A DNA stretch of 64,000 nucleotides from Acidobacteriota bacterium (lineage in GTDB: Bacteria > Acidobacteriota > Blastocatellia > Pyrinomonadales > Pyrinomonadaceae): contig JAHBSI010000001.1 in the NCBI GenBank assembly GCA_019639195.1, forward strand, positions 124,001 through 188,000, read 5' to 3'. Under the pieces are notes generated by a model that was given only the letters and a program-made list of their open reading frames with translations, was not told where the DNA came from and ran no database searches. Positions 52,584-61,605 of the stretch are shown here, piece by piece (the stretch's first letter is position 1; each line of letters opens with the position of its first letter). Position numbers and translations under genes: made by a program.

Positions 52584-53726
52584 CTAATTTGCAGAGATGT
52601 CGGTTGCCATCATCTGTTCGAGCATCTTTGCGACATACGACACGATCGACATCATTCGTCCATATTCGATGCGTGTAGGTCCGAGGACGCTCAGAGTTCC
52701 GATCGCCGTGCTGTTCCCTATCCGATACGGAGCCGAGATAAGAGCACAGTTTTGAAGCGAAGGCGTTCGGTTCTCGCCGCCGATGATGACCGAAATGTCA
52801 CCCGTGGCGGCTGCCGCAGCTCCAATGCACTCGGTCAAGATCTGCATCAGCCGCGACTTTTCGCCGATCGTGAGCAGAAGCTCGCGAAGGCGTTCGAGGT
52901 CGGCAAAGTCACCCTTGGTCAGAATGTTCGACGTGCCGTCCACGAAAACTTCGCCGAGACGGTCCTCGTCTTCCTCGATGCTCTGTGAGCAAAGGATGAC
53001 GGCCGTCTGCAGCAGTTTGTCAAAAAGCGTTTTCTCCTGATGCATTAGCACCATGATCTCCGCCCGGATCTCCGAGAGGCTCTTGCCGACAAACTCTGCG
53101 TTCAGATAATTTGCCGTCTTTTCGAGCTCCTCTTTCGTGAAGGTCACCTTCAGCCGAATGATCTTGTTGTGAACAATATTCGGCGACGCGACCAGCACGA
53201 CGAGAATGCGGTTGTCACTTAAATTGACAAACTCGATGTGTTGCAGGCGATCATTCGCCAAAGACGGCGATACTACGATGCCTACGTTATTTGAAAGAGC
53301 AGAAAGCAGACGCGAGGTCCGCTCCATCAATCGATCCGGGGTGTCAGACGGCGAATGGTCCTTCGTGCCGTACTCACGGTCGATGCGATCAAGATCGCTG
53401 TCCGAGATGCTGAGCACTCCGAGCAGATTGTCAACGTAAAACCGATAGCCTTTATCGGTCGGGATCCTGCCTGCAGAAGTATGGGGCTGCTCAAGCATTC
53501 CCATTTCTTCCAACTCACTCATCACATTTCGGATGGTCGCCGAACTCATTCCGCTTGCGTTTGCGAAGCGGTTTGCGAGCACCTTTGACCCAACGGGCTC
53601 ACCCGTGACAAAGTGTTCGTTGATGATGGCTGTGAGTATTACCTGCCCGCGAGAATCGGGAAAACCTGGGCGTTTCTCGATGCGGCCGGGTGGGCTAACA
53701 GGCATTTTTGGGTAAGTTTGTCGCAT
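52584..53726 (-). CDS. hrcA: heat-inducible transcription repressor HrcA
   Basis: 380 residues. The winged helix-turn-helix covers about residues 25-95 (ILTAIINEHFVTGEPVGSKV, SSATIRNVMSELEEMGMLEQ, PHTSAGRIPTDKGYRFYVD), followed by the GAF-like regulatory part (VGIVVSPSLANDRLQHIEFV, NCALISAPYRIGNSTAIGTL) and VLGPTRIEYGRMMSIV at the end. In other bacteria it binds CIRCE elements and represses groE and dnaK operons until GroEL fails to reactivate it. It leads the operon hrcA-grpE-dnaK-(dnaJ). The start at 53726 lies inside an inverted repeat; MPVSPPGRIE at 53708 is an alternative. Confidence 0.95.
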   Translation of the reverse strand: MRQTYPKMPVSPPGRIEKRPGFPDSRGQVILTAIINEHFVTGEPVGSKVLANRFANASGMSSATIRNVMSELEEMGMLEQPHTSAGRIPTDKGYRFYVDNLLGVLSISDSDLDRIDREYGTKDHSPSDTPDRLMERTSRLLSALSNNVGIVVSPSLANDRLQHIEFVNLSDNRILVVLVASPNIVHNKIIRLKVTFTKEELEKTANYLNAEFVGKSLSEIRAEIMVLMHQEKTLFDKLLQTAVILCSQSIEEDEDRLGEVFVDGTSNILTKGDFADLERLRELLLTIGEKSRLMQILTECIGAAAAATGDISVIIGGENRTPSLQNCALISAPYRIGNSTAIGTLSVLGPTRIEYGRMMSIVSYVAKMLEQMMATDISAN

Positions 53727-53746
53727 ACTGCCTGTCGGCGGTATGC
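53723..53746. promoter_or_regulatory. inverted repeat at the hrcA start
   Basis: GCATAC (53723-53728) and GTATGC (53741-53746) are separated by 12 bases and straddle the hrcA start codon. The consensus CIRCE arms (TTAGCACTC/GAGTGCTAA) are not present here. The repeat could be an operator or an mRNA hairpin at the translation start. Confidence 0.35.
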
Positions 53747-53761
53747 TTTTCCCAATACAAG

Positions 53762-53790
53762 GAATAACATTTAGACCGACAAAAAGTCAA
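53762..53790 (-). promoter_or_regulatory. sigma-70-like promoter of the hrcA operon
   Basis: On the minus strand TTGACT (53785-53790) and TTATTC (53762-53767) are 17 bases apart, 36 bases before the hrcA start. Confidence 0.55.
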
Positions 53791-53820
53791 CAATTTCGTT
53801 AATAAAGGTTTAACAAGTTT

Positions 53821-54555
53821 GTGCCTCCAACTCTCCAGCAGATCCGCGAAGAATATCAGCAAGCTTTCAACAAATACGACGGGGTTCGACGAACACCGCC
53901 GATCGAGGTCTCATTTTACCCTTATGTGGGCATAAATCATACTATACGCATCCGCGACGGCAGCGTTTACGTCCGCATCGGCGAGATCTGCCGCCAGATG
54001 CCTCTCACAGCCCATAGAGGCCTCGCACACGTCCTTGTAGCCAAGCTTTACCGTCGAAAGGCTCCGGCCGATAAACGGCAACTCTATTCGGCCTACATCG
54101 ACCGGCCCGAGATCCGTCAACTCGCAACGGATATGAAGCGTGAACGCGGCAGGAAGGTCGTTACGTCCGCCGAAGGTGCATATTACGACCTTGACTCGAT
54201 CTTTGCGGCGCTGAACGCACGATATTTCCGAAATCGTGTTAAAAAGCCCGTTCTGACCTGGTCTGCACGCAAAACTTATCGGATTCTGGGCCATCACGAT
54301 GCGACTCACGGCGTGATCTCGATCAGCCGTTCGCTAGACAGCAAGTCCGTGCCGCGTTTTGTCGTCGAATATGTCGTATTTCACGAAATGCTGCATATAG
54401 TCCATCCGACAAAGACAGACGAAAATGGCCGCCGTTTGAACCACACGCCCACTTTTCGCAGAGACGAGCGGAAGTATATTCATTTCAACGCCGCAGAACG
54501 CTGGATCGAACAGAACGTCCGTCTCCTCAAGCGGGAAGCCCGAAAAAGGTCGTAA
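53821..54555 (+). CDS. SprT-like/zincin-type metalloprotein
   Basis: 244 residues from GTG 53821. The C-terminal half contains YDLDSIFAALNARYFRNRVKKP, where the SprT-like fold starts, and the zinc motif VVFHEMLHIVHP (HExxH), with a further His in RRLNHTPTFRRDER that can be the third ligand. This arrangement is typical of SprT-like or YgjP-like putative metallopeptidases. The N-terminal 110 residues are conserved-looking but unassigned. No signal peptide is present. It is divergent from hrcA over 94 bases. Confidence 0.8.
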   Translation: MPPTLQQIREEYQQAFNKYDGVRRTPPIEVSFYPYVGINHTIRIRDGSVYVRIGEICRQMPLTAHRGLAHVLVAKLYRRKAPADKRQLYSAYIDRPEIRQLATDMKRERGRKVVTSAEGAYYDLDSIFAALNARYFRNRVKKPVLTWSARKTYRILGHHDATHGVISISRSLDSKSVPRFVVEYVVFHEMLHIVHPTKTDENGRRLNHTPTFRRDERKYIHFNAAERWIEQNVRLLKREARKRS

Positions 54556-54556
54556 T

Positions 54557-56119
54557 TTAGCTATCGTCAGCCAGCAAGGCAATGATCTGGCCGATGAAGC
54601 CGGTCTCGGAGGTCGTGGTACGAATGATGCCGGCCCTCGTAAAATTCGTCTCGGAACGCGATACCGCGTTGACGGGATTCGCGGTCTTTTCGTCGCCAAG
54701 GAATGACGCGATCGTCCTCACAACGGCATCATCCTTCGAGACCGTCGTGATCGAACTCCTATTCGCGGCAAGCAATCCGTCCGCAAGGACCGACCTTGCT
54801 CCACCGGCAGCACAAGCCGCAACGGTATCTTTTTCACCAACCGCTGCAAGATCCCCCAAAATTTGCAAGGCGACATCCGGAGCGTCTTCGCCCACAGGCT
54901 TCTTTGCAGACGGATCGATCTCGGGCAAAAGGCCCTTAAGCTGGCCCTCTGCGGCAGGTTTGACGATCGCGGCCGCCTGCTCGCCGTCACCGAGCGAAAC
55001 GGTGACGATCTGGCCATCGACCGAACTCAGGAACTGCTCCGGGTCGCCAACACCGTAAGGCTCAAAGAGCGCCGTCCCGATCTCGGAAAAGACCTTTGCG
55101 GTGAAAGGGTCGCTTAAATGTTCCGCCGTCAGCACGACGCTGCGCCACGCAACTTGCGGTGTCTTAAGGCTATAACGCGTCGCTGAACGGGCATTTGCCG
55201 GAATATGGCCGCCAAATGCCGGATCCGCTTGACCATCTGCGGGCGTCATCGTTTCGGCAAAAACGGCCGCGACCTCGTTCGGCATATCGATCTCCCAGCG
55301 ATCTTCGATCCTGCCGTCTTTCTTTTGAGCGGTCCAATGCACGTCCTTGACGGCTCCGCGAACCAGTTTTGGAATAACGCCTGCGATCGCTGTCCGAACT
55401 TCACCTTCCTCCGTGCTCTCAGCAGCAAGCCGAACGCCAACCACATTTGCGAGCTGTGCCACGCCGTCAGGCGAAATGTAGCCGTATGCGAGGTCGTCCG
55501 GGTTCTGGCTATGCAGGACCTTCGCGTCAAAGGGGGCACTCTCGCCTTTTCTGACCGCGATGCAATGGTCAATGAGGGTTTCGTCGTTGCCGAAGTAAAT
55601 AAGGCCTTCTATGGCCAAGGCAAAGGCCTTTCTGCCGTCGGCGGCAGTCCATGCGAAATACGAACCGCCGGCCTTTTCGCTCTTCTCAAGTTTCGGCTCG
55701 CTCCCGTAAATGTCCGCGACAAATGCCCCAAGTTTGGTTTCCGCAAATGCACGAGCCTGAAAGCTCCATTTGTGGGTGTCCGCGATCAAGACGAACTTTG
55801 GCGTGATCTTGCCAACACTCTGCTCGTCGGTAAGTTTCTGTTCACGCATCTCGAAGCCGGCGACCGCGACCGCCGCCTGCACGCCGTCGAGTGCCGCAAG
55901 GTCGGGGACAGCAACTTTACTCTCTTTGACCGGCCGGCTTTCAAAGACCGAACGCATCGCTTTGCCGAGGTCGTTCGTCTCTAGATAGATCACGGTCTCG
56001 CCAGGTGCCAATGCCCGAAGATCCGTGGGCCTTTGCGAGCACGAAACGAGCAAGACCGAAGCGCCGACCAGGATCGCCGACACAGTTAGTCTTAAATTGC
56101 GTGATAGAATCTTTAGCAC
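54557..56119 (-). CDS. lipoprotein of unknown function
   Basis: 520 residues from GTG 56119. The open frame reaches 56287, but the signal peptide (MLKILSRNLRLTVSAILVG, lipobox LLVSC) begins at the GTG, and the longer version would read antisense through the SDR gene. The mature part (APGETVIYLETNDLGKAM, FVLIADTHKWSFQAR, FALAIEGLIYFGNDETLIDH) resembles the DUF3352-type family of exported proteins; that link is tentative. The start is one base from the start of the divergent SDR gene, with no ribosome binding site visible. Confidence 0.7.
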   Translation of the reverse strand: MLKILSRNLRLTVSAILVGASVLLVSCSQRPTDLRALAPGETVIYLETNDLGKAMRSVFESRPVKESKVAVPDLAALDGVQAAVAVAGFEMREQKLTDEQSVGKITPKFVLIADTHKWSFQARAFAETKLGAFVADIYGSEPKLEKSEKAGGSYFAWTAADGRKAFALAIEGLIYFGNDETLIDHCIAVRKGESAPFDAKVLHSQNPDDLAYGYISPDGVAQLANVVGVRLAAESTEEGEVRTAIAGVIPKLVRGAVKDVHWTAQKKDGRIEDRWEIDMPNEVAAVFAETMTPADGQADPAFGGHIPANARSATRYSLKTPQVAWRSVVLTAEHLSDPFTAKVFSEIGTALFEPYGVGDPEQFLSSVDGQIVTVSLGDGEQAAAIVKPAAEGQLKGLLPEIDPSAKKPVGEDAPDVALQILGDLAAVGEKDTVAACAAGGARSVLADGLLAANRSSITTVSKDDAVVRTIASFLGDEKTANPVNAVSRSETNFTRAGIIRTTTSETGFIGQIIALLADDS

Positions 56120-56120
56120 T

Positions 56121-56903
56121 ATGAACAATGTCTTTGCGGACTCCATTTTACAGGGCAAAGTCGCCTTTGTAACGGGCGGCGCCACGGGCATCACGGGCGG
56201 CATCGCTCGCGCGTTCTTCGAACACGGTGCCAAACTTGCGATCACGAGCCGAAAGGAAGAGAATCTCATCGCCAAAAAACAGTACATCGAAGAGAACGGC
56301 GGCGAGTGCTTTACCGTCGTCTCAGACGTTCGCGACTACGCGGCGGTCGAAAATGCCATTAACGCGGCTCGTGAGCATTTCGGAAAGATCGACATTGTTG
56401 TGAATGGTGCGGCCGGCAACTTTCTCTCACCGGCTTCAGAGCTTTCCGCAAATGGCTTTGGTACGGTCGTCGATATCGACACCAAAGGGACCTTTAACGT
56501 CTGCCGTGCAGCATTTGAGTCGCTAAAGGAGACCCGCGGGCAGATCATCAACGTTTCCGCAACGCTCCACTATCTGGCGACTCCGATGCAGATACACGTT
56601 TCGGCAGCAAAGGCCGGTGTTGACGCCATCACGCGGAATCTCGCCGTCGAATGGGGTCGTTTCGGCATCCGTGTGAACGGCATCGCGCCGGGCCCGATCG
56701 AAGATACTGAAGGAATGAAACGCCTCCTGATGCCTGAACTCCGCGACAAACTTCTGCGCAGGATCCCCGTTGGGCGTTTCGGCCGCATAGAGGATATTGA
56801 GAACGCGGCTCTCTTCCTTGCCTCAGACGCCGCGAGCTATATAAGCGGCGAGACGATCATCGTTGACGGCGGCGCCTGGCTCCTCGGCACAAGCTTTAGT
56901 TAA
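56121..56903 (+). CDS. SDR oxidoreductase, peroxisomal-type 2,4-dienoyl-CoA reductase-like
   Basis: 260 residues from ATG 56121; the open frame begins upstream at 56025, but the SDR fold starts here. The NADP(H) loop reads FVTGGATGITGGIAR, and NGAAGNFLSP, DIDTKGTFNV and NGIAPGPIEDTEGMKRL match DECR2-type reductases closely. The usual YxxxK is replaced by VSAAK, as in that family, where Tyr is absent and the Lys is kept. The reaction is NADPH-dependent reduction of 2,4-dienoyl-CoA during oxidation of unsaturated fatty acids. The last 8 bases overlap the convergent exported-protein gene. Confidence 0.88.
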   Translation: MNNVFADSILQGKVAFVTGGATGITGGIARAFFEHGAKLAITSRKEENLIAKKQYIEENGGECFTVVSDVRDYAAVENAINAAREHFGKIDIVVNGAAGNFLSPASELSANGFGTVVDIDTKGTFNVCRAAFESLKETRGQIINVSATLHYLATPMQIHVSAAKAGVDAITRNLAVEWGRFGIRVNGIAPGPIEDTEGMKRLLMPELRDKLLRRIPVGRFGRIEDIENAALFLASDAASYISGETIIVDGGAWLLGTSFS

Positions 56904-58626
56904 CGTCGTCGGGCTGAGCCTCAGCTTTCTCCGGTCCTGCATCCGGCACAACTTCATTCCGGTTGAATTTCTGAGCAAAAGAGCGAAGGATCAGAATCTT
57001 CCCAAGTACGCGAGCCTCTGGTCGATCAAAACGATCCGCGAGTGCTCGCGTCCGCTCAAGGTCAAATTCGGCGAGCCGTCGAAGCGGCATCTCCATAAAT
57101 GACAGATTGCTGACGAGACCGCCGCCCGTCGGCCCGATGAGGCCGCCAAGTCTTAGTTCGCCGTCCGAAACCATCGTTCCTTCCGGGTCGATAAATTCGA
57201 TCACCCTTGCGCCGGCCGTAATGATATCGTTAGAGCTCGCTATGAGGGCCTCGATCCGCGGATAGGCCTTATCAGGCTCGACCATCGCATAGCCGCTCGC
57301 AACCGACAGAGCGACCAGGTAATCCGCGGAAGTTCTCGGATAGAGGGGTGCAAACTGCTCAGCCTGCGCCATCAATTGGAGCGCAAGCTCTTTATCGGAA
57401 GGTGCGACGGCTGTCGCGATCGCCGAAAGGGCAATGACCTTGTCCCGAGGATCTCGTATCCGCGTGATCGTTTTCCTCGCTTCTGCCAGCACCTTTTCAC
57501 GTTCTTCTTTTGGTAGTTTCCCTTCTGCTAATTTCGCGAAGGCCTGCAGTTTCTCACTGTCCTCTGAACGCTTCTTCCATTTCTCTTGTTCTGCAGACAC
57601 GGCGCTGTTTGCGTTGGAGGATGCAGATCGAGTACGTCTTTCCGGTATCACACTGTTCGCGTTCCCTGCCATTGATGCAGCCCTGGCCTTCAACGCCATC
57701 GCCCTCGCCGGAAGGTATTTCTCGATATTGTGGAGATAGGCAAGAGAGCCGTAGCCGTCGAACCTCTGAAGCTTGTCCGCAAGCAAACCCGCGATCTGAC
57801 GGGCGTCTGCCTCGGAAAAAGGAGACGGTTTCGCTGATGGTTTCTTGGCTTTCTCTATAAGGGCGTCGGCCACTCTGAGAAACTCTCCCAGTGTGGCGGC
57901 ATCCGTCTCGTCCTCTTTGGCCTTAGTGAGCATCGCATCACCGAGCGTTTTGGCGGCTTCGCTGTCCACCTCGTAAAGTTGCCGAATGACCTGAAAATGC
58001 GAGCCGTCAAGCCCTTTTTTGAGGGCCTCGAGCGCCAAGGCCAGCGCCTGCTTTGGGCTGCGTGTGGCAGCTCGTTCGGCTATCCGGTTGAGAAGCCATT
58101 CGTCAGTAGTGTCGCGGTATGCATCGTCAATAACGATGCCGGCGGTGTCAGCAAGTGCCGTCATGGCAAGATCGATATCCCTTTCCGCGATGCTTAACAC
58201 GATCTGCTTCCGGAGCTGCACCAAGACTACTGCGGTTCTTGATAATGGCGATCTGAAAGACATATCGACAAAGCTCGCCGTTAGCGCATCTTTATCTGCG
58301 GCTTCAGCGGCCTTCGCCTCGGCGCGTTCGTTCTCGTAGATCGATATCATTTGCCGCAGGTCGCCGACCGACTTTGCGTATATCCCCCGAGCCTGCTGTT
58401 CATCAAGCTGCCACATCACTGAAGCCAACTCAACATAGAACGACACCCGATTCTCCGGCAGCCGAAGATTCGAGATCTCCTGGTCCAGGTCGCGAAGGAA
58501 CGCGATCGTCTGTGCCTTTTCTTTCTCCGGATCAGGTGTCGGTGTTGGTGACGGAGCCAAGGTCTGCGAGAAAGCCGAGGCGGCGGCGGCAAGGCAAAGT
58601 GCAACGGTAAGGAATACCTTTTTCAT
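56896..58626 (-). CDS. exported helical protein of unknown function
   Basis: 576 residues with a signal peptide (MKKVFLTVALCLAAAASAFS) and a short Thr/Pro linker. The mature protein is almost wholly alpha-helical, with repeated blocks of the form residues-in-pairs (LRDLDQEISNLRLPENRVSF, YRDTTDEWLLNRIAERAATR, VLAEARKTITRIRDPRDKVI), suggesting a TPR- or HEAT-like solenoid. A Ser/Ala/Asn-rich spacer lies near residue 330. Similar proteins occur in this group of bacteria without assigned role. A C-terminal acidic tail ends the protein. Confidence 0.7.
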   Translation of the reverse strand: MKKVFLTVALCLAAAASAFSQTLAPSPTPTPDPEKEKAQTIAFLRDLDQEISNLRLPENRVSFYVELASVMWQLDEQQARGIYAKSVGDLRQMISIYENERAEAKAAEAADKDALTASFVDMSFRSPLSRTAVVLVQLRKQIVLSIAERDIDLAMTALADTAGIVIDDAYRDTTDEWLLNRIAERAATRSPKQALALALEALKKGLDGSHFQVIRQLYEVDSEAAKTLGDAMLTKAKEDETDAATLGEFLRVADALIEKAKKPSAKPSPFSEADARQIAGLLADKLQRFDGYGSLAYLHNIEKYLPARAMALKARAASMAGNANSVIPERRTRSASSNANSAVSAEQEKWKKRSEDSEKLQAFAKLAEGKLPKEEREKVLAEARKTITRIRDPRDKVIALSAIATAVAPSDKELALQLMAQAEQFAPLYPRTSADYLVALSVASGYAMVEPDKAYPRIEALIASSNDIITAGARVIEFIDPEGTMVSDGELRLGGLIGPTGGGLVSNLSFMEMPLRRLAEFDLERTRALADRFDRPEARVLGKILILRSFAQKFNRNEVVPDAGPEKAEAQPDDVN

Positions 58627-58767
58627 AGTGGATCTTTCTCCGCACGTAAGTATGCAGTCGTAGATGATATTCGCAAACAGGTACGTCGGACAAGGAAATT
58701 CTCATTCACCACCTCGCATGTGAACGCGACAGGGTGACTTGTGCTCTGGTATTCTTCGGTAAAGAGG

Positions 58768-59334
58768 ATGCTTGTCATTATCGATAATTACGATTCGTTC
58801 ACATACAACCTTGTCCAGTATCTTGGCGAGTTGGGGGCGGAAATGCGCGTCATTCGCAACGACGAGATGAGTGTCGATGAGGTCGAGCGCGATCTGAAAC
58901 CTGACCGGCTTCTGATCTCACCCGGACCGGGCACGCCGGAAGATGCCGGCGTCTCGCTTGACGCGATCGGACACTTCGCCGGCAAGGTCCCGATCCTCGG
59001 TGTTTGCCTTGGTCATCAGGCGATCGGCCGGCATTTCGGTGGAGACGTCGTCCGCGGCCCCGAACCCGTCCACGGAAAACCTGTTACGATCCGTCACGAC
59101 GGCCGCACGCTTTTTGACGGTGTCCCGCAGGATTTCAACGCCGGGCGTTATCATTCACTCGTCGTCGATCGCGAAACAATGCCCGAAGTGCTCGAAATCT
59201 CTGCCGAATCGCCCGACGGACTCGTGATGGCGCTTCGTCACAAGACGCTGCCGATCGAGGGCGTACAGTTTCATCCGGAGTCGATACTGACCGAGCACGG
59301 CAAAAAGCTGTTGCAAAACTTTATGTCCGTTTGA
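58768..59334 (+). CDS. trpG: anthranilate/aminodeoxychorismate synthase component II (glutamine amidotransferase)
   Basis: 188 residues from ATG 58768; ATG 58741 is in frame but precedes the conserved start MLVIIDNYDSFTYNL. The class I amidotransferase triad is present: Cys80 (GVCLGHQAIG), His169 and Glu171 (VQFHPESI). It supplies ammonia from glutamine to TrpE or PabB. Such subunits often serve both pathways. trpD lies downstream; trpE is not in the window. Confidence 0.94.
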   Translation: MLVIIDNYDSFTYNLVQYLGELGAEMRVIRNDEMSVDEVERDLKPDRLLISPGPGTPEDAGVSLDAIGHFAGKVPILGVCLGHQAIGRHFGGDVVRGPEPVHGKPVTIRHDGRTLFDGVPQDFNAGRYHSLVVDRETMPEVLEISAESPDGLVMALRHKTLPIEGVQFHPESILTEHGKKLLQNFMSV

Positions 59335-59415
59335 GATAGTAGAAAGGGCGTTGGACCTGAGGCTCCGTCGTTCCTTCCTCGCTTCTTCGACTTTCCAGTT
59401 CTCTCATTTTTCTTT

Positions 59416-60528
59416 ATGTCCGGGTCAAAAACAGACTGGCTTCAGAGCGCTCCTACCGCCGCATCAAATCCGCGCGCCGAGACGCCGCTTTACCCTTTTC
59501 TTGCAAAACTCCTTCGGGGCGAGGACCTTTCCGGACGCGAGGCCGCGAGTTTCTACACCGCGCTCACGGATCCGAAAACAGGCTCGAACCAGATCGCGGC
59601 GGCATTGACCGCCCTAACTATAAAGGGCGAAACGTTCGAGGAGCTGGCGGGTATGGCGCTTGTAATGCGTGAACAGGCGACGCACATCCGTGCCCTTCAA
59701 AAGAATGCTGTCGATATAACGGGAACAGGTTCCTCGACCGCAAAGACATTCAACGTCTCGACGGCCGCCGCGTTTGTCGCGGCCGGTGCGGGATTGATGA
59801 TCGCAAAGCAAAGCAATCGCGGCGTCGCGACGCGTATGGGAAGTGCCGACGTACTCACCGAACTCGGTGTGAAGGTCGCGAGCGAACCATCCGTCGCACA
59901 AACGAGTTTGAACGGGGTCGCTTTGAGCTTTCTCTTCGCGCCAAAGTTTCATACGTCGCTAAAACGCGTTGCTGAGGTCCGCCGAAGCCTCGGAATCCGA
60001 ACCTGCCTCAATCTTCTGGGCGTCCTTGCCAATCCCGCAGGCGTTAACCGTTCACTCATCGGCGTCTGGCATCAATCGATGGTCGAACCCGCGGCAAAGG
60101 CTCTTGCGTTACTCAAGACCGACAAATCGTGGGTCGTTTATGGCAGCGACGGCCTCGATGAGATCACTCTTGTCGGCCCGACGCTAGTTGCTGAGACGGT
60201 GGCAAGACAAACACGCGGCTTCCAGATCGCTCCAAAGGATTTTGGCCTTAAGCCTGCGTCGATCGACCATCTGCGCGCAAACACCTCAAAAGAGAGTGCG
60301 AAGATCATCCGCGAAGTTCTCTCGAGTAAACGTCGCGACGAAGCTCGATCGCTCGTTGTGATGAATGCCGCTGCTGCGCTCATCGTCGGCGGGTTTTCGA
60401 AAGAACCGATGCACGCTGCACGCCTTGCCGAGCAAAGCATCGACAGCGGGCAGGCACAGAACAAACTCGACCGCCTCATCCAGCTCACGAACAAAGTTCC
60501 AAAGGCCGTTTCGCCACGCAAAAATTGA
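59416..60528 (+). CDS. trpD: anthranilate phosphoribosyltransferase-like protein with altered PRPP motifs
   Basis: 370 residues with the TrpD/nucleoside phosphorylase-II fold. FNVSTAAAFVAAGAGL, RMGSADVLTELGV and SDGLDEITL are well conserved. Several active-site motifs are not: the PRPP loop GTGGDG reads GTGSST, KHGNR reads KQSNR, and HG before DGLDE reads YG. TrpD transfers anthranilate to PRPP in tryptophan synthesis. The position after trpG supports this role, but the changes could mean altered PRPP/Mg handling or another substrate. N-terminal 35 residues precede the usual start. Confidence 0.82.
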   Translation: MSGSKTDWLQSAPTAASNPRAETPLYPFLAKLLRGEDLSGREAASFYTALTDPKTGSNQIAAALTALTIKGETFEELAGMALVMREQATHIRALQKNAVDITGTGSSTAKTFNVSTAAAFVAAGAGLMIAKQSNRGVATRMGSADVLTELGVKVASEPSVAQTSLNGVALSFLFAPKFHTSLKRVAEVRRSLGIRTCLNLLGVLANPAGVNRSLIGVWHQSMVEPAAKALALLKTDKSWVVYGSDGLDEITLVGPTLVAETVARQTRGFQIAPKDFGLKPASIDHLRANTSKESAKIIREVLSSKRRDEARSLVVMNAAAALIVGGFSKEPMHAARLAEQSIDSGQAQNKLDRLIQLTNKVPKAVSPRKN

Positions 60529-60564
60529 AAAACGCTCGTTGATAAAAGATAATTGTCGAGCGAT

Positions 60565-61557
60565 ATGCTTGGCGTTCTTGCCTATTTCTACGGGCGTTTC
60601 ATCGAGAGACGTAATCGGCGTTTTGACGATGGAACAACGCCGGTCACCTCTCTGCCTGCCCGCACGATCTCCATCGGCAACCTGACCACAGGCGGCACCG
60701 GAAAGACGCCGCTCGTCATTAAATGTGCCGAGATCCTTGCCGGCCGCGGTAAGCGTGTCTGCATTCTGACGCGCGGATATGGCCGGAAAACCAAGACCAG
60801 AGTTTTGGTATCGAATGGCCGCGAGGTCTTTGCGAACGCTGAGGATGCGGGTGATGAACCAGTCGAGATGGCCAAACGGCTCGGACAAAAGGCCGTGATC
60901 GTGGCCGACGCTGGCCGTGTGTCTGCGGCTGCCTGGGCAAAAGCGGAGTTTGGCGTAAGCCACTTCCTGCTCGACGACGCGTTTCAACATCGACAGGCCG
61001 CCCGCGACGTCAACATCCTTTGCATAGACGCGACCGATCCCTTCGGCGGCGGAAAACTGCTGCCCGCAGGCCGTCTTCGCGAACCTGTCGCAGGTCTTGA
61101 ACGCGCGGACGTTATTGTGATCACGCGTGCGGATGCCGTTGAGACGGCGGCGCTAGAGGCCGAGATCACAAAGATTGCTCCCGCTATTCCGATCTTCGAG
61201 GCTCGAACAAAGATCAGCGGGCTGCGTCAGGTCACGGCCTCAGCTGAGTCCGCGCCGATCGCCCACAAAAAAGGCTTCGCATTCTGCGGCATCGGAAACC
61301 CGAACAACTTCTTCTCCTTACTTCGGCGCGAAAATTACGAACTCGCAGGCGAAATGCCCTTTCGAGATCACCACAAATACACTCAGACGGACGCGAAAAA
61401 ACTCGAAGATGCTGCGAAAAAGGCCGGAGCATCATATTTTCTAACGACCGCAAAAGACGCAGTAAAGCTCAACGAGCTTTCATTCACTCTGCCCGTTTTC
61501 CTCGTAGAGATCACACTGACCCTGGACCGCGAAGCCGAGTTCGCCGCCCTGCTGTAA
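60565..61557 (+). CDS. lpxK: tetraacyldisaccharide 4'-kinase
   Basis: 330 residues from ATG 60565; an in-frame TTG at 60553 directly follows a stop codon. The Walker A variant GNLTTGGTGKTP, RGYGRK, DDAFQHRQAARDVNIL, LPAGRLREP, FCGIGNPNNFF and FRDHHKYT are all LpxK hallmarks. The enzyme phosphorylates lipid A disaccharide to lipid IVA at the inner membrane. The N-terminus is short (MLGVLAYFYGRFIE), without the complete membrane helix of E. coli LpxK. It shows that the organism makes lipid A. Confidence 0.94.
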   Translation: MLGVLAYFYGRFIERRNRRFDDGTTPVTSLPARTISIGNLTTGGTGKTPLVIKCAEILAGRGKRVCILTRGYGRKTKTRVLVSNGREVFANAEDAGDEPVEMAKRLGQKAVIVADAGRVSAAAWAKAEFGVSHFLLDDAFQHRQAARDVNILCIDATDPFGGGKLLPAGRLREPVAGLERADVIVITRADAVETAALEAEITKIAPAIPIFEARTKISGLRQVTASAESAPIAHKKGFAFCGIGNPNNFFSLLRRENYELAGEMPFRDHHKYTQTDAKKLEDAAKKAGASYFLTTAKDAVKLNELSFTLPVFLVEITLTLDREAEFAALL

Positions 61558-61605
61558 GGGCCGGCAAAAAACTATCGAACATCCTTGTCTTCCGCCAATG
61601 GCAGG

